Origin: Spongiactinospora gelatinilytica
Lineage (GTDB): Bacteria > Actinomycetota > Actinomycetes > Streptosporangiales > Streptosporangiaceae
Assembly: GCF_003236385.1 (NCBI RefSeq)
Contig: NZ_POUA01000011.1
Coordinates: forward strand, 1-48,281
Length of the DNA stretch: 48,281 bases
Direction of reading: 5' to 3'
Below the pieces are notes generated by a model, which was not told where the DNA came from, made no database searches, and was given only the letters and a program-made list of their open reading frames with translations. Below, piece after piece: positions 28,896 to 36,907 of this stretch. The position numbers and the translations under genes were made by a program. Position 1 is the stretch's first letter; each line of letters starts with the position of its first letter.

Positions 28896-28948
28896 ACTTG
28901 TCGGCGTGAAGTCTAACGCGTTTTACACAAGAGGTGACAGCCGGTCCC

Positions 28949-29674
28949 CTACCCGGATTTGCGCGCGCGGTGCAGGGCGACGACGCCGAACGTCAGGTTG
29001 CGCCAGGCGACCTCGCGCCACCCGGCCTGCTGGATGAGCCCGGCCAGCGACGCCTGGTCGTGCCAGTCGCGGATCGACTCGGCGAGATACTCGTAGGAGT
29101 CGTCGTTGGAGCCGATCGCCTTGGCCACCTGTGGCAGCAGCCGCATCAGGTACTGGGAGTAGACCAGGTCGAAGGGCTTGAGCGGCGGATGGGAGAACTC
29201 GCAGATCACCAGCCGCCCGCCGGGCCTGGTCACGCGCAGCATCTCGCGCAGCCCGGCCACCGTGTCGTGCACGTTGCGCAGGGCCACCGAGATCGTGACC
29301 GCGTCGAAGGTCTCGTCGGCGAACGGCAGGCGCATCGCGTCGCCCGCGATGAAGCTCACCCCGCGCACGCCACCGCCGCTCCGGCCGGAGGAGCCCCGGC
29401 GGCGCACCCCGGTGGCGAGCATGCCCATCGAGAAGTCGCACGCGATCGCCCGCGCGCCGAGCCTGGTGAAGGTGTCGGTCGAGGTGCCGGTGCCCGCGCC
29501 GAGGTCGAGGACCAGCTCGCCGGGGCCGGCGTCCACCGCCGCCGCGGTGGCCTTGCGCCACAGCCTGACCTGCCCCGCCGAGATGACGTCGTTGACCAGG
29601 TCGTAACGCCGCGCCGTACGGTCGAACATGGCGGCGACCTCGTGCGGCTGCTTGTCCAACGATGCGCGGGTCAT
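28949..29674 (-). CDS. menG: Demethylmenaquinone methyltransferase
   Basis: A 241-residue UbiE/MenG enzyme that C-methylates demethylmenaquinone with SAM, the last step of menaquinone synthesis. It has [20 protein letters not shown], motif [21 protein letters not shown], then [25 protein letters not shown] and [20 protein letters not shown], all diagnostic. A Gly/Arg/Ser-rich insert ([12 protein letters not shown]) replaces the usual short loop after motif II. ATG 29674 is preceded by TACCCT (29682-29687) seven bases upstream and no Shine-Dalgarno, consistent with a leaderless mRNA. It lies upstream of the Rex operator on the same strand. Confidence 0.95.
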   Translation of the reverse strand: MTRASLDKQPHEVAAMFDRTARRYDLVNDVISAGQVRLWRKATAAAVDAGPGELVLDLGAGTGTSTDTFTRLGARAIACDFSMGMLATGVRRRGSSGRSGGGVRGVSFIAGDAMRLPFADETFDAVTISVALRNVHDTVAGLREMLRVTRPGGRLVICEFSHPPLKPFDLVYSQYLMRLLPQVAKAIGSNDDSYEYLAESIRDWHDQASLAGLIQQAGWREVAWRNLTFGVVALHRARKSG

Positions 29675-29772
29675 GCGCTCAAGGGTACGGCCTGCGCCTG
29701 AGCGGCACGCGGCGGGAAGCCGTCAACGGAAAGTAGCGACACGGCTACGTTGCGTCTGGTACCTACTAGGGA

Positions 29773-31023
29773 GTGCTCGTCCCCACCGCAGCGGTCCTCA
29801 CCGCATTAAGCCTGGCCGTCCCGCCGCCGTTCCCTCCGGCGAGGATCGCCCACAACAAGGTCGTCTCGGCCGATCCGGCCGACTTCACCCCTCATGTCCT
29901 CGATGGCATCGTCAACGCGATCGCGCTGGTCGGCCGCACGGTCGTCGTCGGCGGCTCGTTCGGCGAGGTGCGCGACGCCGGCCGGCCCGGCCCGATCCTC
30001 GACCGGCCCAACCTGTTCGCCTTCGATCTGGTCAGCGGCCGGGTCCTGCCCGGCTTCGCGCCGCGGGTCAACGGGCCGGTCCACGCGCTGGCCCCCGGCC
30101 CCGACGGCACGGTCTACGCGGGCGGGTCGTTCACCGCCGCCGGCGGCGGCGGTCCGGCGCTGGCGCGGCTGCGGGTGTCGGACGGCGCGGCCCTGACCGA
30201 CTTCCGGCCACGGGTGTCCGGCGGCGGCGTCCAGGCGCTGGCGATCCACCGGACGGGCCTTTACGCGGGCGGCGACTTCACCAGGGTCGGCCGTACCGCG
30301 CGCACCGCGCTGGCCCGCCTCGATCCGGTCACCGGCGCGCCCGACCCCGGTTTCACGATCACTCCGGGCGCCCCGGTCAGCGGCCGGCCCAAGGTGCTCG
30401 CCCTCGCCGCGGCCGGCTCCCGGCTCGCCGTGGACGGCGCGTTCACCACGCTCGACGGCCGGTCCAGGCCGCAGCTCGGGCTGATCGACATCGGCCGCCC
30501 GGCCGCGTCGGTCGCGCCCTGGCGCACCGAAGCCTACAAACCCGCCTGCAACGATCGGTTTCCGACTTACGTTCGGGGCCTGGATTTCTCACCGCGCGGC
30601 GACTACTTCGTGGTCGTCACGACAGGCGGGTACGGCGGGCCCGCGAAACTGTGCGACACCGCCGCGAGATTCGAGACTTTCTCCCGGGGTGACACGATCA
30701 AACCGACGTGGGTCAATCACACCGGCGGCGACTCGCTGTATTCGGTGGCGGTGACCGGCGCGGCGATCTACGTCGGCGGCCACCAGCGCTGGCTGGACAA
30801 CCCCCGAGGTCACAACGACGCGGGGCCGGGCGCCGTGGCCCGGCCGGGAATCGGGGCGATCCATCCGGTCAGCGGTAAGGCCCTGCGCTGGAACCCCACC
30901 CGCGACCGGGGGATCGGCGTCAAGGCTTTTCTTCCGCATCGTCGCGGTCTGCTGGTCGGGAGCGATACGACCCGTCTTGGCCGGGAGTATCATGCGCGGG
31001 TCGGGATGTTCCCTCTTTCGTGA
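29773..31023 (+). CDS. Predicted secreted seven-bladed beta-propeller protein
   Basis: A 416-residue protein with a hydrophobic N-terminus (MLVPTAAVLTALSLAVPPPF) that may be a signal peptide, though it lacks the usual positive n-region. The body has a repeated blade pattern hxALAhxxxxVYhGGSFTxhG: VNAIALVGRTVVVGGSFGEV, VHALAPGPDGTVYAGGSFTA, VQALAIHRTGLYAGGDFTRV, LALAAAGSRLAVDGAFTTLD, FSPRGDYFVVVTTGGYGG, YSVAVTGAAIYVGGHQRWLD and VKAFLPHRRGLLVGSDTTRL, making about seven blades. This is the delta-60/DUF5122-like class; no catalytic residues are evident. GTG 29773 is forced, because an in-frame TAG lies two codons upstream. Its end overlaps the DUF4229 gene by 104 bases. Confidence 0.75.
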   Translation: MLVPTAAVLTALSLAVPPPFPPARIAHNKVVSADPADFTPHVLDGIVNAIALVGRTVVVGGSFGEVRDAGRPGPILDRPNLFAFDLVSGRVLPGFAPRVNGPVHALAPGPDGTVYAGGSFTAAGGGGPALARLRVSDGAALTDFRPRVSGGGVQALAIHRTGLYAGGDFTRVGRTARTALARLDPVTGAPDPGFTITPGAPVSGRPKVLALAAAGSRLAVDGAFTTLDGRSRPQLGLIDIGRPAASVAPWRTEAYKPACNDRFPTYVRGLDFSPRGDYFVVVTTGGYGGPAKLCDTAARFETFSRGDTIKPTWVNHTGGDSLYSVAVTGAAIYVGGHQRWLDNPRGHNDAGPGAVARPGIGAIHPVSGKALRWNPTRDRGIGVKAFLPHRRGLLVGSDTTRLGREYHARVGMFPLS

Positions 31024-31201
31024 GGCGGGCGCTGACGGCGTCGCGCTGCTGGGAGAGCAGGACGTAGCTCGCCAGGCCGCTGAGCACGAACGAGATGATC
31101 AGGAGCAGCGGCCAGTTGCGCAGGCCGAGCAGGAAGAGCACGCAGAAGGCCACGGCGAACAGACCCAGCCTGGACGCGGTGTAAACGAGTAGGGCACGCA
31201 C
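30920..31201 (-). CDS. DUF4229 small membrane protein
   Basis: A 93-residue protein with two helices in the first ~50 residues (TASRLGLFAVAFCVLFLLGL and WPLLLIISFVLSGLASYVLL) followed by SQQRDAVSARLTKEG and a hydrophilic tail, matching DUF4229. GTG 31201 is preceded by TAACCT (31209-31214) seven bases upstream and no ribosome binding site, which suggests a leaderless mRNA. The 3' third of the gene is antisense to the end of the beta-propeller gene. Function unknown. Confidence 0.85.
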   Translation of the reverse strand: MRALLVYTASRLGLFAVAFCVLFLLGLRNWPLLLIISFVLSGLASYVLLSQQRDAVSARLTKEGTSRPAHDTPGQDGSYRSRPADRDDAEEKP

Positions 31202-31461
31202 AGCGTCGAGGTTACGTCACCCTTCCCGCGCAGCGAGCGCACTTCGCATCGGGCGCGAGCGCTGCTAGTCTTCCCCAACACCGCCTTTCGTAAAGAAACA
31301 CCCATGAGAGCCCCAAAGAGGCTCTATCATATAACAATCGGGCAGTCGGCCTATAACAACCCGTGATCTTTGCTGAAAAGCACGGATATAACAGGCTTCG
31401 CTCGGCACACTGGTTACCTGTCCGCCCGCTGGCAGGAGGCGGGATGCGAGGGGGAGAGATC
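31202..31461. promoter_or_regulatory. A+T-richer region upstream of the bldC-like gene with TATAACA repeats
   Basis: Three copies of TATAACA lie in the same orientation at 31330-31336, 31352-31358 and 31387-31393, that is 22 and 35 bases apart. A 6-bp hairpin, AGAGCC-N7-GGCTCT, lies at 31307-31325. The base composition is notably lower in G+C than the surroundings. BldC-type regulators bind direct repeats head-to-tail, so these are candidate binding sites. I could not fix a promoter. Confidence 0.45.
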
Positions 31462-31683
31462 GTGGAGAGTAGCAGCGAGCGTCTGCTGACACCCGGCGAG
31501 GTTGCCGCCCTCTTCCGGGTAGATCCGAAGACGGTGACGCGCTGGGCGGCCGCCGGCCGTATCAGTAGCATTCGCACCCCCGGAGGGCACCGTCGCTTCC
31601 GTGAATCGGAAGTGCACGCCCTCCTTCGCGGCGAGGACGTTCTGACGGCCGACCGGCCGAGTGGTGAGTCCCCGCGCGTCTGA
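31462..31683 (+). CDS. BldC-family MerR-type DNA-binding protein
   Basis: A 73-residue protein that is almost entirely a MerR-like winged helix: ERLLTPGEVAALFRVDPKTV TRWAAAGRISSIRTPGGHRR FRESEVHALLRG. It closely resembles Streptomyces BldC (68 residues), which controls entry into development and binds DNA as head-to-tail oligomers. I chose GTG 31462, which has GGGGGAG upstream and gives the BldC length; an ATG at 31444 is in frame but lacks a ribosome binding site. Whether it is the bldC orthologue or a paralogue cannot be decided here. Confidence 0.88.
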   Translation: MESSSERLLTPGEVAALFRVDPKTVTRWAAAGRISSIRTPGGHRRFRESEVHALLRGEDVLTADRPSGESPRV

Positions 31684-31779
31684 CGATGATCTGACACGAA
31701 TCGTCAGCACGGTGGTCCCTGCGCACCCAACAGGAGGCCGCAGGGTCACCGTGTCAGGTGGACGGGCTCGGGGGGCCGT

Positions 31780-32019
31780 TCATCCTTCGTGTTCGGCCTT
31801 GAAGGCCAGGAACTCTCGTTCGAGATCGTCGTTGTCCTCCTGCCAACGACGACGGCGCTCGTGCCACTCCTCCTCGGTCAGCGCCTCGGGCAGCCAGCGG
31901 TCGTACTCGGGGTCGCCGGGAGACAGATCGACGTAAGCGTTGCCGATCAGGCGACCGTCATCGCTTGCCAGGCTTTGCGGTACGCGCAGTGTCCCGTCCG
32001 CGAGCCGGATGACGTTCAT
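31780..32019 (-). CDS. Small acidic protein downstream of the metalloprotease
   Basis: A 79-residue protein of no recognised family. It begins MNVIRLADGTLRVPQSLASD with beta-strand character (GRLIGNAYVDLSPGDPEYDR) and ends in a charged helix (LTEEEWHERRRRWQEDNDDL EREFLAFKAEHEG). It is net acidic. ATG 32019 has GGAAAGG upstream and lies 21 bases after the metalloprotease stop, so the two are one transcript. An inhibitor or immunity role for the protease is a hypothesis from position and charge only. Confidence 0.65.
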   Translation of the reverse strand: MNVIRLADGTLRVPQSLASDDGRLIGNAYVDLSPGDPEYDRWLPEALTEEEWHERRRRWQEDNDDLEREFLAFKAEHEG

Positions 32020-32040
32020 GATCGTGACCTTTCCACGCCC

Positions 32041-33063
32041 CTAGATTCCGTAGCGCCGGTTGAAGAACAGCATGACGTTGAGGGCCATCCGCGTGTCACC
32101 GCCGAGCATGTCCACCAGCGCGGGACGCTGGCGCGAGGCGATCGCCGCGAAGGCGTCGGCGAAGAACTCCTTGCGCCCGAGCCCGGCCGGCTGCCGGTGG
32201 AAGGCGGAGAAGAGCAGCGGCTCGCACGCCTCGTACAGCGCGACGAACTCGGGGCAGTCGGAGACCCACTCCCCCGGCCGCGAGTCGATGTCGTCGAGGG
32301 CATGGCCCACCTCGTGCATCATCACATCGGGTGTCGGCGAGGGCCGGTCGCCCACGACGATCTTGCGGTCACCGTACGCGCCCGCGCAGATGTCCCAGGT
32401 CGCCCGGCCCGAGGGCAGCGGCGCACCGCGCAGGTAGCCCATGTCGTCGAGGTCCGGGACGCCGCCGGGCCCCACGTAGATCCCGTCCAGCCCCGCGGCC
32501 AGCACGGCCTTCAGCCGCTCCGGCAGCTTGGCGAGGCTCTCAACGGCCCGCACGGCCTCCGGAGAGGGAGGACCCTGCCAGGAGTCCCACTGCCGGTGCA
32601 GGATGCTCTCCAGGGCGCCACAGTGCCGCAGGCCGTCGCCCAGGTCGGGCGAGTCCGGAGAGTTGGGCTGGGCCCTCGGCTGCTCGTCGTCCAGCTCGAA
32701 GTCGCGCCAGGTGTACTGCGGGCGGTAGCCGCCCGCGGCGGCCGACCGGCCGCCGCCGTTGCGCAACTCGTCCTGCTCGCCGGAAACCTCGCGCACCCGG
32801 CCCTGGCGCCCCGGCCGATAACCGCTCTGCTGACCGGCCGCGTATCCGGTCTGGTTTCCGGCCGGATATCCGGCCGGGTATTCGCTGGGGAACGCCCGGG
32901 TCGCCTCCCAAGGGTCGGCGCGTTCCCGCGTGCTGTCCTGGCGCTCTCGTGACCCCTCGCCCTCGCGTACCGTCTCGCCCCGGTACGGCGAGGCGTACGG
33001 CCCGCGCTGCCACCAGCGGGTGGTGCCCCGCCGGTGCCGCCCCTTCTCGCCCGAATGCGCCAT
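32041..33063 (-). CDS. Zincin metalloprotease, anthrax lethal factor-like
   Basis: A 340-residue protein. Residues 1-140 are disordered and charged, with Gly/Tyr repeats (YPAGYPAGNQTGYAAGQQSG). Residues ~150-340 form a zincin domain: PGGVPDLDDMGYLRGAPLPS, IVVGDRPSPTPDVMMHEVGH (HExxH at ~250-254) and a downstream glutamate helix GLGRKEFFADAFAAIASR (Glu ~299). The pattern HEvGHalD ... EFFADaFA is that of ATLF-type metalloendopeptidases. No signal peptide or membrane helix is visible, so export, if any, would need another route. ATG 33063 has AAGGGG upstream. Substrate unknown. Confidence 0.75.
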   Translation of the reverse strand: MAHSGEKGRHRRGTTRWWQRGPYASPYRGETVREGEGSRERQDSTRERADPWEATRAFPSEYPAGYPAGNQTGYAAGQQSGYRPGRQGRVREVSGEQDELRNGGGRSAAAGGYRPQYTWRDFELDDEQPRAQPNSPDSPDLGDGLRHCGALESILHRQWDSWQGPPSPEAVRAVESLAKLPERLKAVLAAGLDGIYVGPGGVPDLDDMGYLRGAPLPSGRATWDICAGAYGDRKIVVGDRPSPTPDVMMHEVGHALDDIDSRPGEWVSDCPEFVALYEACEPLLFSAFHRQPAGLGRKEFFADAFAAIASRQRPALVDMLGGDTRMALNVMLFFNRRYGI

Positions 33064-33210
33064 CGCGCCCCTTCATCGCCCCACGGTTCGCGCATCCACG
33101 GTACGACGCCGGGCCCCGCCCGTCATCCGAAATGTCCAGGCAGTACGGTGTCCGCAACCTGACTCGACGTGATGGACGCACCACCGGCGCCGATGGCTTA
33201 CGCTGCGGGC

Positions 33211-33510
33211 ATGCCCATGGTTCTCGGCCTGGCCCTGCTGGCCTTCTGGCTCTACTGCCTCTTCGACGTCATCACGACGCCCGAAGAAGAGACCAGGAAT
33301 CTCCCCAAGGTGCTGTGGGTGCTCATCGTGGTGCTCCTGCTCGCCGTCGGCGGGCTGCTGTGGCTGCTGCTCGGCCGGCCGCGGGTCCCTTCCCCGCTCG
33401 CGCCGGAAGCAGGGCCGGGCGAGACCGCACGTCCCGCGGCCCCGCGCGGCCCCGACGACGACCCCGAGTTCCTGAAGGACCTCGACCGCCGCCTGCGCGA
33501 CGAGGACTGA
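33211..33510 (+). CDS. PLDc_N domain small membrane protein
   Basis: A 99-residue protein. MPMVLGLALLAFWLYCLFDV ITTPEEE and a second helix (VLWVLIVVLLLAVGGLLWLL LGRP) match the phospholipase D-nuclease N-terminal (PLDc_N) two-helix domain; no nuclease domain follows. The tail is Pro/Asp-rich, ending EFLKDLDRRLRDED. I prefer ATG 33211: a TACGCT -10 element ends exactly six bases before it, indicating a leaderless mRNA. ATGs at 33169 and 33193 are in frame but would lie upstream of that start. It is convergent with ccsB. Confidence 0.8.
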   Translation: MPMVLGLALLAFWLYCLFDVITTPEEETRNLPKVLWVLIVVLLLAVGGLLWLLLGRPRVPSPLAPEAGPGETARPAAPRGPDDDPEFLKDLDRRLRDED

Positions 33511-33524
33511 GCCCCGGGAGACCG

Positions 33525-34502
33525 TCAGGGGCTGCCCGGAATGTCGGCGTAGGAGTGCAGCCCGCCGAGGAACATGTTGACGCCGACCAGGTTGAACAGC
33601 AGGCAGCCGAAGGCCACGAGCTGCACCACCATGGCCGCTCTGCCCCGCCATCCGCCGGTGGCGCGGGCGTGCAGGTAGGCCGCGTAGGCGATCCAGGTGA
33701 TGAACGCCCAGATCTCCTTGGGGTCCCAGCCCCAGTAGCGTCCCCACGCCTTGTCGGCCCACAGGGCTCCGGCGATGACGGCGAAGGTCCAGAGCGGGAA
33801 GGCCAGCACGACCACCCGGTTGGTGATGCGGTCCAGGTCGGCCCGGGTGGGGAGCCGGGAGGGACGGCCGTCCTTGCGGAACAGGTAGATGATCCCGGTG
33901 ACGCCGCCCACCGTGAACAGCCCGGTCGCGATGATCGCCGCGCTCACGTGGATGGCGACCCAGTAAGAGTTCAGTGACGGCTGCACGGGGCCGGCCTGAA
34001 CGTGCAGGTAGCGTACGGCGAAGCCGAGCGAGAGCGCGGCGGCGACGGCGACGAACGCGCCCAGGAAGCGCAGTTGCGGGAACTTGTGGCGCATCACCAG
34101 GTACGCGGTCACCGTGGCCAGGCAGATGGCCACCACGAACTCGTACATGTTCGCCCACGGCCAGCGGCCCACCGCCAGTCCCCTGGTGACCAGGCAGCCC
34201 GCGTTGGCGGCCCAGCCCAGCCAGGTCAGCACCAGGGCGATGAACCCCGCCCGGGCCGGCCATCGGGGGCCCGCCGTGTCGTCGTCCGCGGGCGCGGGCT
34301 CAACGACGGGCGCGGCTTCGGGCACGGACGTGCCCGCGCCGACCAGCGCGTGCTCGCGCACCACGGCCGCCTGCTGTACCGAACGGCGGCCGAAACCGAG
34401 GTGCAGCGCGTAACCGATCATGGCGAAGACGTAGAGCAGCACCGTCACCAGCAGGAGCTGGTCGCTCAGCGTGGCGAGACCGGTGTCGACCTCAGCGGGC
34501 AT
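33525..34502 (-). CDS. ccsB: Cytochrome c biogenesis protein CcsB (ResC)
   Basis: A 325-residue membrane protein of System II cytochrome c maturation that, with ResB, brings haem to apocytochrome c outside the membrane. The haem-handling WWD-type motif appears as WGRYWGWDPKEIWAFITW, with conserved His in YWVAIHVSAAIIATGLFTVG and NMYEFVVAICLATVTAYLVM. About eight helices are expected. ATG 34502 follows GGAGG at five bases; a GTG at 34508 overlaps that site. It is the last gene of the tlpA-ccdA-resB-ccsB operon. Confidence 0.95.
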   Translation of the reverse strand: MPAEVDTGLATLSDQLLLVTVLLYVFAMIGYALHLGFGRRSVQQAAVVREHALVGAGTSVPEAAPVVEPAPADDDTAGPRWPARAGFIALVLTWLGWAANAGCLVTRGLAVGRWPWANMYEFVVAICLATVTAYLVMRHKFPQLRFLGAFVAVAAALSLGFAVRYLHVQAGPVQPSLNSYWVAIHVSAAIIATGLFTVGGVTGIIYLFRKDGRPSRLPTRADLDRITNRVVVLAFPLWTFAVIAGALWADKAWGRYWGWDPKEIWAFITWIAYAAYLHARATGGWRGRAAMVVQLVAFGCLLFNLVGVNMFLGGLHSYADIPGSP

Positions 34503-34541
34503 GTTCACCTCCGGAAGGTGTGATGGGTGTGGCGTGGCCGG

Positions 34542-36170
34542 TCAGCCGGGCGCGCCCTTACGCCCTGCGGGCTCCGTGGACCTCTCGGGCTCCTCGGGCG
34601 CCGTGGACTCCTTGAGCGCCTTGACGATGTCGGCGAACTCGTCGGCGAAGCCGCCGTCGCCGCTCTCGGTGCGGGTCAGCCCGCCGACCTCGATCACCTG
34701 GCCGGTGCCGTCGTCACGGACGCGGACCCACAGCCGACGGCGGCGGATCATCAGCGACAGCAGTACGCCGAGCACCGCCGCCACGGCGGCCACCAGGGCG
34801 GGCAGCCGGCCCGGGTCGTGCGCGATCTGGAGCGCGGCCCACTCCTTGACGCCGGTGAAGGTGATTTTGCCGTGCCCGCCCGGGAGGTCCAGGCTCTTGC
34901 CCAGCTCCACCGGCTCGGACATCATGACCAGGCGCTTCATCTTCTTCAGCCGCTCCTGGTCGAACAGGTAGACCGACTGCGGCACGCCGGAGCGCAGGCC
35001 GAGGTCGCCGGCGAAGGCGGTGACCTGGACGACCGGGTTGATCGCGGCGGGGAAGGTGGAGTCCCAGGAGCCGTCCTGCATCTCGGTCGCGGTGGGCAGG
35101 AACCTGATCGCCAGGCCGAGCTGGTCGGGTTTGGCGTCGGGGACCTTGATGGTGCACTCGGAGGCGAAGGTCCGGCTGTTCTGTGGCAGGCAGGCGACCG
35201 GTCCCTCGAAGGCGACCTGGCCTGCCCCGTCGGTGACGGTGAAGGTCGGCGCGTAGCCGTGGTCGATCAGGTAGGTCAGCGTGCCGTTGACGTCGAGCGG
35301 GTGGTTGACCTTGAGCGTGTAGTCGCGTTCGGCCGCCGCGGGCGAGTCGTGGACCGACAGCCGGGCCGTGTAGTCCAGCACCTGGCCGGGCCGGTCACCG
35401 GCGATCTGGTAGTCCACCTTGAAGTCGTCGAGCTGGAAGGAGAACGGTTCCAGCGACTCGGCGGAGACCTGGCTGCCCGGGATGTACCGGTCGTAGGCGG
35501 CGACGGTGTTGGCGAAGCCGTTGCCCTCGACGATGAGCACGTTGCCTCGGTAGCCGTACAGGGCGCCGATGCCGAGCGCGAGCAGGATGCCGACCAGCGC
35601 GGTGTGGAAGAGCAGGTTGCCCGCCTCGCGCAGGTAACCCTTCTCGGCGCCGATCCAGCCGGGGCCGGTGACCACCCGAAAGCGCCTGCGGCGCAGCGCG
35701 GCGACGAGCCGGTCGGTCGGGGCGGTGCCCTCGAAGGCGGCGTGGTGCGGCAGCCTGTTCAGGTGGCGCGGCGCGGCGGGCGGCTCACGGCGCAGCTCAC
35801 GCAGGTAGACCCTGGTACGCGGCAGGATGCAGCCGATCAGCGACACGAACAGCAACAGGTAGATCGCCGCGAACCAGGGGGCCTGGAACACGTCGAACAT
35901 CCACAGCCGGTCCAACCACTCGGCGGTGCCGGGGTTGCTCTGGAAGTAGCGGGTCACCGCGCCCGGCTCGACGCCGCGCTGCGGGAACAGCGAACCGGGC
36001 ACCGAGGCGAGCGCGAGCAGGAACAGCAGCACCAGCGCGGTCCGCATGGCGGTGAGCGTGCGCCAGAACCAGCGCAGCCAGCCCACCGCGCCGAGCCCCT
36101 TGACGGCGGGACGGTCCCCTGGCGCGGCGCTCTCGCGTGTCGTCGTGTCGTCCGTAGTCGTCTTCTTCAT
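34542..36170 (-). CDS. resB: Cytochrome c biogenesis protein ResB
   Basis: A 542-residue ResB. Membrane helices near residues 40-60 (RTALVLLFLLALASVPGSLF PQR) and 90-115 are followed by LNRLPHHAAFEGTAPTDRLV, EKGYLREAGNLLFHTALVGI LLALGIGALYGYRGNVLIVE, a large extracytoplasmic domain, and a last helix near VAAVAAVLGVLLSLMIRRRR. The His in NLLFHTAL is the conserved haem-site residue. ATG 36170 overlaps the ccdA stop as TGATG. Confidence 0.95.
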   Translation of the reverse strand: MKKTTTDDTTTRESAAPGDRPAVKGLGAVGWLRWFWRTLTAMRTALVLLFLLALASVPGSLFPQRGVEPGAVTRYFQSNPGTAEWLDRLWMFDVFQAPWFAAIYLLLFVSLIGCILPRTRVYLRELRREPPAAPRHLNRLPHHAAFEGTAPTDRLVAALRRRRFRVVTGPGWIGAEKGYLREAGNLLFHTALVGILLALGIGALYGYRGNVLIVEGNGFANTVAAYDRYIPGSQVSAESLEPFSFQLDDFKVDYQIAGDRPGQVLDYTARLSVHDSPAAAERDYTLKVNHPLDVNGTLTYLIDHGYAPTFTVTDGAGQVAFEGPVACLPQNSRTFASECTIKVPDAKPDQLGLAIRFLPTATEMQDGSWDSTFPAAINPVVQVTAFAGDLGLRSGVPQSVYLFDQERLKKMKRLVMMSEPVELGKSLDLPGGHGKITFTGVKEWAALQIAHDPGRLPALVAAVAAVLGVLLSLMIRRRRLWVRVRDDGTGQVIEVGGLTRTESGDGGFADEFADIVKALKESTAPEEPERSTEPAGRKGAPG

Positions 36171-36907
36171 CAGATCACCGGCCGGAACCCTCCGATCCAG
36201 CCCTGCATGGTCATGACGAGATCGCCCCACAGCCCGGTGACCAGCAGGACGCCGACCGCCACCAGCATGCCACCCCCGACGCGGGTGATGAGCCGCGAAC
36301 GGCGGCGCACCGCCGGGAGCGCGTGCAGCAGCCTGCGGTAGCCGAGCCCGGCGATCACGAACGGCAGGCCCAGCCCGAGCGCGTACGCGAAGGCGAGGAT
36401 CGCCCCGCGCCCCGCGCTGCCCTGGTCCAGGCCGAGGGTGAGCACCACCGCCAGCGTCGGCCCGATGCAGGGGGTCCAGCCGAGGCCGAACACCACGCCG
36501 AGCAGCGGCGCGCCCGCCAGCCCCGCGCTGGGCAGCCGGTGGAACCGCACGTCTCGCTGCAATCCCGGGATCAGCCCGAGAAAGGCCAGGCCGAGCACGA
36601 CGGTCAGCACGCCGAGCACCCTGGTTATGATCTCGGAGTTGCCGAGCAGGGCCGCGCCGACGCTCCCGGCGAGCGCGCCGCCCGCCACGAACACCAGCGC
36701 GAAGCCGAGCACGAACAGCCCCGAACCGATCAGCAGCCGCCCGCGCTTCGGGTCTTCGCCGCTCATCCCCGTGACGTACGACAGATAACCGGGCACCAGC
36801 GGCAGCACGCACGGCGACAGGAACGACACCAGCCCGGCCGCCAGCGCGATGGGCAGTGCCAGCGCCAGCGACCCCGACGCGACGGTGTCAGCCAGACCTT
36901 CGTTCAT
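36170..36907 (-). CDS. ccdA: Cytochrome c biogenesis protein CcdA
   Basis: A 245-residue, six-helix thiol-disulfide transporter. The two redox motifs are present: LAAGLVSFLSPCVLPLVPGY (first Cys) and VVFGLGWTPCIGPTLAVVLT (second Cys). It passes electrons from cytoplasmic thioredoxin to the extracytoplasmic TlpA-like protein, keeping apocytochrome c haem-binding thiols reduced. ATG 36907 (or GTG 36910 directly before it) overlaps the end of the tlpA-like gene by about 20 bases. Confidence 0.95.
   Translation of the reverse strand: MNEGLADTVASGSLALALPIALAAGLVSFLSPCVLPLVPGYLSYVTGMSGEDPKRGRLLIGSGLFVLGFALVFVAGGALAGSVGAALLGNSEIITRVLGVLTVVLGLAFLGLIPGLQRDVRFHRLPSAGLAGAPLLGVVFGLGWTPCIGPTLAVVLTLGLDQGSAGRGAILAFAYALGLGLPFVIAGLGYRRLLHALPAVRRRSRLITRVGGGMLVAVGVLLVTGLWGDLVMTMQGWIGGFRPVI

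Noticed and set aside
31330-31392. TATAACA repeats as three housekeeping promoters
   Set aside because: No acceptable -35 element occurs 16-18 bases upstream of any copy.
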